Positions 55,285-64,000 of a DNA stretch of 64,000 bases are shown in pieces (position 1 is the stretch's first letter; each line of letters begins with the position of its first letter). Made by a program: the position numbers and the translations under genes. Below the pieces are notes generated by a model that had not been told where the DNA came from, did no database searches, and saw nothing but the letters and a program-made list of their open reading frames with translations. Origin of the DNA: Rhizopus arrhizus (Eukaryota > Mucoromycota > Mucoromycetes > Mucorales > Rhizopodaceae); NCBI GenBank assembly GCA_024220505.1, contig JAKZZE010000004.1:1550001-1614000 (forward strand), written 5' to 3'.

Positions 55285-56042
55285 TTACAAATGAATTTCT
55301 ACTAGCAATAACAAAATATTACATTATAAAATTCTTTTGGTTTTAACAGCAGGATTTTTGTGGTAGTCATCGTTGACGAATATATAAGGTTTATGTTTGA
55401 TTATTACACAATTTTCTAATTGAGCAGTTTGCATAAGCTTAAGTTGATTTATAAAAAAGTGCCAAACATTTTATTGTGAAGAAATAAAATAATTACATTA
55501 CCTAACAAAATGTTGTATAATTATAAATCAGGAGAAAATTGTACAAAAAGGAATGAATACAGAGATAAAAGTAAAGCTACTTGTTATGTGATTCTAAATA
55601 AGATAAAGCAAATACATATAAATAATAGAAGCAAACATAATTAAGTTTCTTATTGCCTTATTATAGAATAAGTATAAAGTAATAATTAATTTTATTTTGA
55701 ATGTTCTACGGTCTAATAATAATGTCTTTTGTTTCCCTTGGTCTAATATTTTACGTATGCTTGTATGCATATATATAATCTATGGTTTACTGGTTGTGTA
55801 AAAATAATCATAAATGCTTCAATTAAATTTCAGCTCGGCCACAGCTTCAATAAAAACAAAGAATGCACATTCTTTGGGCTTCTCTCTAAAATTCAATTTT
55901 TTTTATTTGTACTAGCGGTAAGGATTTTTTTTTAAAAGAAAAAAAAAAGCATACATGTTATCAATTTCAAAGAAAAATATAGTTTAATGCTTTGAAAATA
56001 TTGTACTTTATACATTTTTATTCTCTTATTGTAGTTGTGCTT
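55285..56042. other. AT-rich intergenic DNA downstream of SURF4
   Basis: No gene seen. It holds the presumed 3' untranslated region and terminator of the SURF4 gene next to 56043. Confidence 0.5.
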
Positions 56043-56944
56043 TTAGAACTCCTTCTTCTTTTCATCATAACTTAATCCTCCAGGACCAATACTGATCAAT
56101 AGCAAGAAGCCACCCAGTGCACTCAAGGACTGGAAAAAATCATATCTAAGAAAATCGCGCATGAATTGACTATGTTTCACAGACCAAAAGTTGTTGATAA
56201 ATATATTAAGAACAGATAAAAAGAGAACCAAGAACATGGCCGACCATCTTGCCTTGAAACCTACAGCAACCATAACACAAGCGGTTAATCCAAGAAAAGA
56301 TCCAGCGACACGAATAAAGGACCATCTACCATGAAAAGCGGATCCAAGGAAGAGAAAAATGAGCAAAACACGACCAGCAAGTTGCAAGTACATACGGCGG
56401 TCAGTTTCTGACAATTGAGGAAGTGCGGCAAACATTTGTTTACGTTTAACCATTGTTTCAGACAATACCATAACCAGACCACCCAATACAGATAAATTAC
56501 GTAAAAAGAAAGATGCATCGAATAATAGACCATAACCAAATGCTTGACAAATTATCACACCCATAAGACCATAAACAGCATATGCTTGATGCTTTTTTGC
56601 CATAATTAATGATGAAGCAGAAAGCATAACCTTATAAAACATTGATTAGGAATACGCTTCTTTGCTATTCAAAAGTTCTTCGCTCCCTCCTTTTTTAAGC
56701 TTACCAAAACATTTAATCCTAGGAACAAATGACTTAGACCTCTTGGAAATGATCTAACTTCCTGCATAAAAAGAAGCTGGTCTTTCCACTGAGCAATGAT
56801 ACGTAAAGAGTCCTCAATGAATGTAGCAATAATAAGAAATCTTGATATAGCTGGAATATAAGGTTTCAAAGGTTGTCCTATTCTATCAACAATATCCTCC
56901 ACCTTTGTACTAAAGGCTTCAATTTGTTCTTTGACGTTTGACAT
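56043..56944 (-). CDS. SURF4/Erv29-type ER cargo receptor
   Basis: Exon 1 is 56944-56705 (80 codons, MSNVKEQIEAFSTKVEDIVDR...). A 74-nt intron runs from a GTAAG donor at 56704 to AG at 56632-56631, and exon 2 is 56630-56043. The protein is 275 residues, the usual size. It is polytopic, with hydrophobic segments such as ISRFLIIATFIEDSLRI, YGLMGVIICQAFGYGLL and FLRNLSVLGGLVMVL, and family words RNLSVLGGL and FHGRWS. The C-terminus EKKKEF gives a KKxx dilysine COPI-retrieval signal. SURF4 proteins cycle between ER and Golgi and load soluble cargo into COPII vesicles. In-frame splicing supports the model. Confidence 0.93.
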
Positions 56945-57313
56945 GGCTTTTTTTTTTCTGAAATTCTTTTGTACTTTGTAAAATGAAGAGAAAGAGGGAA
57001 ACTGTAAAATAATTGAATGATAAAAGTTTATGTTTTGTTTATGCTAATCGGTTTCTTAATTAATATCCAATAGTATCCCACCACAACCAAACAGCATGAA
57101 TATCATGTTGTGTAAATGAAAACAATACTAAGGGGTGCATGCCAATTTATTACTCCTACATAGTTCCAACCGACAGCTCTTTTGTTTTTAGTGTCACATC
57201 ATAGTGATTGAAGAATACGAACGAGTACAGTTTATCACTAAAGAAATGGGCAAGATAAAAATTGATATAAAACTCATTTGTTTTATTTTATACTAAGCGC
57301 ATAAAATTTGAAC
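56945..57313. other. intergenic: SURF4 promoter and epimerase 3' region
   Basis: 369 bp between two minus-strand genes. It must contain the SURF4 promoter; no clear motif is seen. Confidence 0.5.
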
Positions 57314-58393
<1,080 letters not shown>

Positions 58394-58470
58394 TTTTTAA
58401 GCTGAAAAAGAAGAAAAGAAAAAGGTAAAGAGAGAAATGGTTTTCCGCTATTTTAAAATAAAATTAAATT

Positions 58471-61426
58471 TTATTGAGAATCATCAATTTTCTTGTTTTC
58501 TTCTTGTATGGCTGATTCTTCATCACCTACAGGCGCCAAATGTTTCTTTGTTATGTTTTCTTCCTCTGTAGAAGCTGTTCCAGGTTCATGGTTACGGTGA
58601 ATGACTAAATCTGTTTCACCCACGGGTAATTTTTCAACCGTAACTTTAGCTGTTTCACCTGTTCGGATACCACCATCGATTAATAATCGGGCAAGCGGAT
58701 TCAAGAGTTTCTTTTGAATCAGTCGATTAAGAGGTCTTGCGCCATAAGCAGGGTCATATCCACGCTCGCCTAACCAATCCCTTGCTTCTTTACTGACTTC
58801 AATGTTTATACGGCGATCTCTTGTTCTTTCTTCCACTTCCTTGATACGAACATCAACAATATCCCTCAGGGCCTCCTTGGACAATCGGTTAAAAATAACC
58901 ATTTCATCGATTCGATTAATAAATTCTGGGGCAAATGCGTGTCTGACAGCTTCAAATACATGGCTTTTTGCTCCGGAACTTACTTCACCACTGAAACCAC
59001 TATCCGAGACTAGAGCTTCTGCACCAAGATTGGAAGTCATGATGATGATCGTGTTTCGAAAGTCGATCTTTCTTCCTTTTGTATCTGTCAGGACGCCGTC
59101 GTCTAAGACCTGTAACAAAATGTTGGATACGTCTCTGTGAGCCTTTTCCATTTCATCCAAAAGAACTACAGCATAAGGTCTGCGTCTCACAGCCTCTGTC
59201 AGTTCACCACCTTCTTCATGACCAACATAACCTGGAGGAGATCCAATGAGACGACTGACACTGAATTTTTCCATGTATTCAGACATGTCCACACGGACAA
59301 TGGCATTTTCGGTATCAAACAAGAACTTTGCGATCGTTTTACAAAGTTCGGTTTTACCCACACCAGTAGGACCTAAGAAGAGGAAAGAGGCAATTGGCTT
59401 TGAAGGGTTTTGAAGACCGGCACGGCTAAGACGAACGGCCTCTGCAACTGCCTTAATGGCCTCATCTTGGCCCACAACACGTTCAGACATCACATCCTCC
59501 ATATGCAACAATTTTTCCCTTTCACCCCTCATCAAGTTTCTTACAGGGATACCCGTCATTTGAGATACAACGCGAGCAATGTCGTTTGATGTCACACGTT
59601 CATGAATCAGCGATTCTGGATTCTCTTCTTCTGCCGTAGTTTCTGTCGGCAGCTGCTTTTCCAAGTTGGGAATCACACCGTAACGAAGTTCTGAGGCACG
59701 CTGGAAGTTACCATTTCTTTGAGCAGCTTCTAATTCCACGCGTGCCTTTTCGAGGTCTTCCTTGGTACGTTTGATACCTTCCAGTTTTTGGCGTTCCGTA
59801 TTCCAAATCGCCGTCAATCGTTCACTTTCCTTTTGTTTGCTTTCCAAATCAGCCTTGAGTTTATCTCTTCTCTCAACTGACATGATGTCTGTCTCCTTGC
59901 GAAGTGATTCGAGTTCAATTTGAATGGTCATGATTTGTCGGTTGAGATTTTCAAGGACTTCAGGTTTACTTTCTTGCTGTAATCGAAGTTTAGAACAAGC
60001 TTCATCGAGTAAATCGATCGCCTTATCGGGTAAGAATCGGTCTGAAATATATCGATTAGAGTGAATAGCTGCAGCTACAATAGCAGCATCCGAAATACGC
60101 ACACCATGATGAACTTCATATCGTTCTTTGAGGCCGCGAAGGATAGAAATCGTATCTTGAACTGTAGGTTCGTTTATCATCACTTGCTGGAAACGACGTG
60201 CTAATGCTGGATCTTGCATAATGTATTTTCGATATTCATCTACAGTGGTCGCACCCACGCAACGAAGTAGACCACGTGCCAGAGCGGGCTTGAGCAAGTT
60301 GCCAGCATCCATAGCACCCTCAGATTTACCGAGACCAAGCAAAGTATGAATTTCGTCAATGAATAAAATGATCTTGCCTTCCGATTCGGATACTTCTTTA
60401 AGGACGCCCTTTAAGCGATCTTCAAATTCTCCTCTGAATTATTAATGTTAGAAAGTAGGTTTTCTATAGAAAGAAGAAATCCTTACCGATATTTAGCGCC
60501 AGCTACTAAAGCCTAATATATTTACAAATTTGAGCATAAGAAAATAGCAAGATGATATGTCTACTTACGCCTAAATCCAATGCAATTACACGCTTTCCTT
60601 GTATAGATTCTGGTACTTCATTAGCAATAATTCTTTGAGCAAGACCCTAATAACATTTTCAGTTTTACACAAGCAAAAAAAAGTATAATTGGTATATTTT
60701 ACTTCAGCTATAGCTGTTTTACCAACACTTTTTTTTTAGAAAAAAAATAAGTAACTTAATGGATTTTTATAATTGTATTTACTATCTTACCCTGCTTCAC
60801 CAATCAATACAGGGTTATTCTTGGTCCGACGAGCTAAACTATAGTCATCGTTTATTCTTGTGTTTTATACAAGTAAATTGTTCCTTACACTTCAAGTGTT
60901 CTTCTTATCTCTTCATCGCGTCCAATGACAGGATCTATCCATTAATGCAAAATTTTAAATATCCGAAACTGGAAATCTCTAGAAAAAAATGTTTATACCT
61001 AATTTTCCTTTTTCTGCCATTGCAGTAAGATCAATTCCCTATTGTGTTCCACGTTAATACAAACTTGTATTTTTCTTTATAGCTTTGGCATACAAATTGT
61101 TCTAAAGCCTTTTGTTGTTCCTGAGTTTGATTTGGATTTAATCGAAATCCTCCTTGAGGTGTTCCACCTTTAGTAAAAAGTTAACTAAAAAAATTGAAAC
61201 TATACTGCCATTTTGCTTTACCATTAAGAAATCTTTTTGAAGTATACAAATAACCTGTCAGCCTCCATATTTGCTTGTTTTGTTTTAAAGCAGTGGTGGT
61301 CGTTGCAATAAAGGGTGAAAGTTTGACATTTGCTTTCCTTGTCTCAATCGTGTGAAATGAGCGATAATTAATTATCTTTTTTGGCGTGCTACGAATAATG
61401 CTACTATTTTTGGGTAGTCTTAACAT
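58471..61426 (-). CDS. HSP78: Hsp78, mitochondrial ClpB/Hsp104-family disaggregase
   Basis: Nine exons: 61426-61222, 61167-61094, 61038-60999, 60934-60889, 60838-60791, 60727-60703, 60646-60569, 60512-60487, 60433-58471. The sum is 2,505 nt, 834 residues. The N-terminus [23 protein letters not shown] is basic without acids, like a mitochondrial presequence. The bacterial ClpB N-domain is missing, as in yeast Hsp78 (811 residues). NBD1: Walker A GEAGVGKT (about 134-141), Walker B ILFIDEIH (about 201). Coiled-coil middle domain about 331-451. NBD2: Walker A GPTGVGKT (about 535-542), Walker [10 protein letters not shown], pore loop GYVGHEEGG. It works with mitochondrial Hsp70 to dissolve aggregates. 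Exons 3-8 are very short (25-78 nt). Confidence 0.95.
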
Positions 61427-61542
61427 TTTGTGAATTAAAAAAAAAAAAAAGAATGAAAGAGTTGAAGCTTTTTTTTTCTTAAATTTATGCGGAGCAAAAT
61501 GACAGAAAAGACCCCCAGCAAAAAAAAAAAAGCGAAAATCAA

Positions 61543-61623
61543 TTGTTGTAAAAGTGGCTTTAATACCTTTGCGTTCTTTTCGTTCGCTGCTTTATCCGCA
61601 GTTCGTGCATAGCGAGTAGACAT
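61543..61623 (-). pseudogene. possible first exon or fragment of an ArfGAP gene
   Basis: MSTRYARTADKAANEKNAKVLKPLLQQ-like 27-residue start (ATG 61623). It resembles ArfGAP N-termini, which have MS-R....-NE+-.+IL..LL..PGN just before the CxxC zinc finger. No zinc finger follows before Hsp78 begins at 61426, so it would be a fragment. It could also be chance or part of the Hsp78 5' region. Confidence 0.3.
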
Positions 61624-61879
61624 AATAGTCAAAAAGAAAACATTGGTTTTTCCACCTTTTTTTAATTTTTGGATACCACAATAATAATCTTTCTGAAGGG
61701 GCTGCTTTTTATTGAAAGTCAAGCTTCAAAAGCTGATTGAAAATAATTAAACAAACAATTAAAGCATTTTCTCCTTTGCAATACAATGAGAGAAAAAAAC
61801 CAAGAAATGTATAATCCAACTGCGATAATTTTTAGGAGCGTCAAGAGTAATCACATCCACTATACACTGTGTCAAATGA

Positions 61880-62092
61880 TCAGAAATACTCAAAGAATGT
61901 ATCATTAGTATTTGACACTGGCTTGCCAAAGTCAGGAGTCTCTAGAGGTCTTTTTTTCCATTCCTCCTGTATTTCAATTACAATGGAATTGTTCATTATA
62001 TGCTGTAAGCTGCACATCTTCTTCATATCATCTAGTGTTAAATTAGAAATCTCTTTCGTAATGAGTAAAAGTAAGACAATAAAGGGTTCGAT
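61880..62092 (-). CDS. unrecognised short ORF
   Basis: An ATG near 62092 opens MIEPFIVLLLLITKEISNLTLDDMKKM..., ending NTNDTFFEYF. The composition is protein-like in its second half (IVIEIQEEWKKRPLETPDFGKPV) but I know no family. More minus-strand pieces with protein-like wording lie upstream, near 62420-62290 (ELARSQSEIEQIKPVEKSIR) and 62775-62680 (HDHLKNQAFQGFKADITK). They could be further exons or a decaying gene. Confidence 0.35.
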   Translation of the reverse strand: MEPFIVLLLLITKEISNLTLDDMKKMCSLQHIMNNSIVIEIQEEWKKRPLETPDFGKPVSNTNDTFFEYF

Positions 62093-62289
62093 CATAATGT
62101 AAAAGTCATCCGAAATTAAAGAATATTGAATAAAAATTGTCTCTTGCCAACACACTAGTACAATAAGACATAAATTATGTCATACTCATCAACAGTGTCT
62201 TTTCTAAAACGCAGAAGCCTGTAGAGATCAAGATATAATGACTGTGTTTTTTACATTGAACAGAATTTGCCTCATCGAAAACGATCTGA

Positions 62290-62776
62290 TCACCGAGCAA
62301 TATCTTAGTTCAAATTGTCTAATGCAACCCGGATACTTTTTTCGACAGGCTTGATTTGTTCAATCTCAGATTGACTTCTGGCCAATTCATGCAGCAAGTG
62401 TCCTTATTAATGAAAACCTACAACATTAAATTCAAACAGTTGGGTTGAGATTGCTTTCACTAATGGACTTAATATATTTGCCAAATAGAAGATCATTGCT
62501 TCAAGTATACACGAGTACGTATTAATTGGTGTAAAATATGGCAAGGAATTGGTTACAAAGATATATAATTGATAAAAGCGCTACAAAACAGTCTTACCAT
62601 TGTCATTTACAGTTTGCTTTTTTTTTAAAATAAATAAATAAATAACTGAAATACTTTCATTATTTCAATCTTACAGGTAAAATCTACCTTGAACAGCAGC
62701 ATTGACGATATTTTTTGTGATATCGGCTTTAAAGCCTTGGAAAGCTTGGTTTTTCAAATGATCATGTAACAACATT
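62290..62776 (-). pseudogene. two protein-like fragments, unrecognised
   Basis: The piece near 62776-62680 reads MLLHDHLKNQAFQGFKADITKN; the piece near 62405-62300 reads HELARSQSEIEQIKPVEK and ends in a stop after VALDNLN. Stops separate them. They may belong with the ORF at 61880-62092 as an eroded multi-exon gene. No function can be assigned. Confidence 0.3.
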
Positions 62777-62999
62777 GACAAATTCAGACCAAAAGACCGA
62801 ATTATTTATGCTACATATCGGCCACTCTTGAAAATCAAAGTATAACTCATACAACCACACATCAAAATACTTTGTCGTTTATGAATTTAATCTCTAATCA
62901 AAAAACATGCCTTAAATTCAGTATATAGTTATTAAATGAAATAGAATACAATTAATAACTTAGATATACAAAACAATCTGTTTTTATAAAGTAAAAGGA

Positions 63000-63380
63000 G
63001 TGAGAATTAATATCTACTACGCTCTTGTTGACATTGATCTTCCATACTTCCTACAAGATGCTCAGCAGGTACAACACTCACCGCCTCCCAATCTACTTAG
63101 CGCCTGCTTCAAATCCTTCATATTGGCAATAAAGGCCCTGCTCTCCTTTAGTTTTGTTTCAGACGCCCATTAAAAATGTTTTATGAGTTTAAGTCAGAAC
63201 TTTGAGTGGCCCAGTATTCAAGACCTGAAATACTATGACTCGCTTTCTACCATTTTGTATACAAATCAGTATGGTAGCTGTCACCATCTTCTTGAAATAT
63301 GCAAATATCATCGTTTCTCTTGAACGACTCAGTGATTCAAAGGTGGAGGCTTCCAGCCAAGATGTTGATAAGCTCTGAGA
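63000..63380 (-). pseudogene. decayed Tc1 transposase C-terminus
   Basis: The minus strand reads NDDICIFQEDGDSYHTDLY (second catalytic Asp region), then SISGLEYWATQSSDLNS* and NIFNGRL. This is a damaged form of LEWPxQSPDLNPIENxW, with a stop where IE should be. It ends EHLVGSMEDQCQQ. Several stops and a frame change are present. N-terminal half and TIRs were not found. Confidence 0.65.
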
Positions 63381-64000
63381 AACAAAAGGTTTTATACGAT
63401 TAAATAATATTTTATTTAATATAAATGACCAATGAGCACATAGTAACTTAACTGTACTGTACTTGCCCGGGTCAGATCTGAAATGATAAAAAATAATAAA
63501 AACCTTTTAAGAGACGAGAGGGAAAAAAAGTATAAAGTTGAAAGAAATCAGAAACAGTATTGAGATACTAGTATTAATACGTGGACAATCAGTTCACCAG
63601 TTTGGTACCAGGATCAAGAGGAAGAGGAGGAGGGGTTTGATCATGAAATTGATAATCCACTTCATGCAGGATAATACAGACAGCGGGTCATCGAACAGAC
63701 CAAGCAGATGCTTCATGGGAAGATCGAAACTTTTTAAGAGGAGCTTATTCAGAATGAAGGACGTAGGATCGTCGATAGACAGTGGTAGTTAAAGACGCCT
63801 ATGCATATCGAGACACTTGATAGAATGGGAGTGGGTGAAGCCATTGTTGGGATGGTACAAGCAGGGTTTGGGTTTGCCACCAGGGAGCCAACCAAGCCGC
63901 CAACGAAGGACACGGCTACGTTCACTACGAGTCATGGGTAACCACAGGATTGGATCTTGAGTTAATGACAGACGACAGGCAGAAAGTAACTTATTATTAG
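63381..64000. other. unrecognised right-edge sequence
   Basis: From about 63590 the DNA is richer in G and shows protein-like stretches in more than one plus frame (EEEEEGFDHEIDNPLH, VIEQTKQMLHGKIETF, MGVGEAIVGMVQAGFGF, with stops). This suggests a frameshifted fragment of a gene or a LINE-like element continuing beyond the window. No family could be named. Confidence 0.35.

Noticed and set aside
58802..59376. Plus-strand frames opposite Hsp78
   Set aside because: Mirror frames of a highly conserved coding exon.

Overview
The window is AT-rich fungal DNA, most likely from a Mucoromycota species (Mucor/Rhizopus-like). The signs are short GT-AG introns of about 50-90 nt, SURF4/Erv29, glucose-6-phosphate 1-epimerase and Hsp78 genes of fungal type, chromodomain Ty3/gypsy elements, a DIRS retroelement and many Tc1/mariner elements. 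The species call is inference; no rRNA or other marker is present.

Layout. (1) 1-4.2 kb: an LTR relic, a PIF/Harbinger-type DDE transposase relic, a frameshifted PD-(D/E)XK nuclease-like gene, then AT-rich DNA. (2) 4.2-13.5 kb: Gypsy-1b, a 3'-truncated chromovirus inserted in a dead Tc1 transposase gene. It is broken by a solo LTR (TSD ACTAG), which is itself broken by a Tc1 relic (TA target). (3) 13.5-31.9 kb: three units of one TIR-bounded element family, called here X, A and Y, lie head to tail with only GGCC between them. Their ends are CACTGCA...TGCAGTG. (4) 31.9-44.25 kb: an 0.8 kb spacer, then a fourth copy, B, flanked by CCG on both sides and ending 56 bp before a tRNA-Tyr(GTA) gene with a 10-nt intron. 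A, Y and B each hold exactly one chromovirus of a different family (Gypsy-2, Gypsy-3, Gypsy-1a), each with a perfect 5-bp TSD. Gypsy-1a also holds an intact Tc1 element with 210-bp TIRs. (5) 44.5-50.6 kb: a second, different Tc1 element (70-bp TIRs) carrying a complete DIRS retroelement (gag, RT/RNase H/methyltransferase, tyrosine recombinase, inverted repeats, internal complementary region). (6) 50.8-55.3 kb: a Gypsy-2 solo LTR, then an unexplained array of nine copies of a hairpin motif. (7) 56.0-61.4 kb: three conserved host genes, all on the minus strand: SURF4 (2 exons), glucose-6-phosphate 1-epimerase (5 exons), Hsp78/mitochondrial ClpB (9 exons). (8) 61.5-64 kb: gene and transposon fragments.

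The best candidate for something undescribed is the CACTG-ended TIR family. Copy B encodes a 4-exon, 391-codon gene that I do not recognise. It is intact except that Gypsy-1a sits in its last exon. Upstream of that gene position, A, B and Y each carry on the opposite strand a series of splice-donor-like sites with similar spacing (119 bp recurs in all three). This suggests a divergent, spliced, probably noncoding transcript. No transposase was seen in the family, so how it moves is unknown. The second candidate is the repeat array at 51.5-55.3 kb, where a conserved block and a GATCT hairpin recur about 75-85 bp apart.
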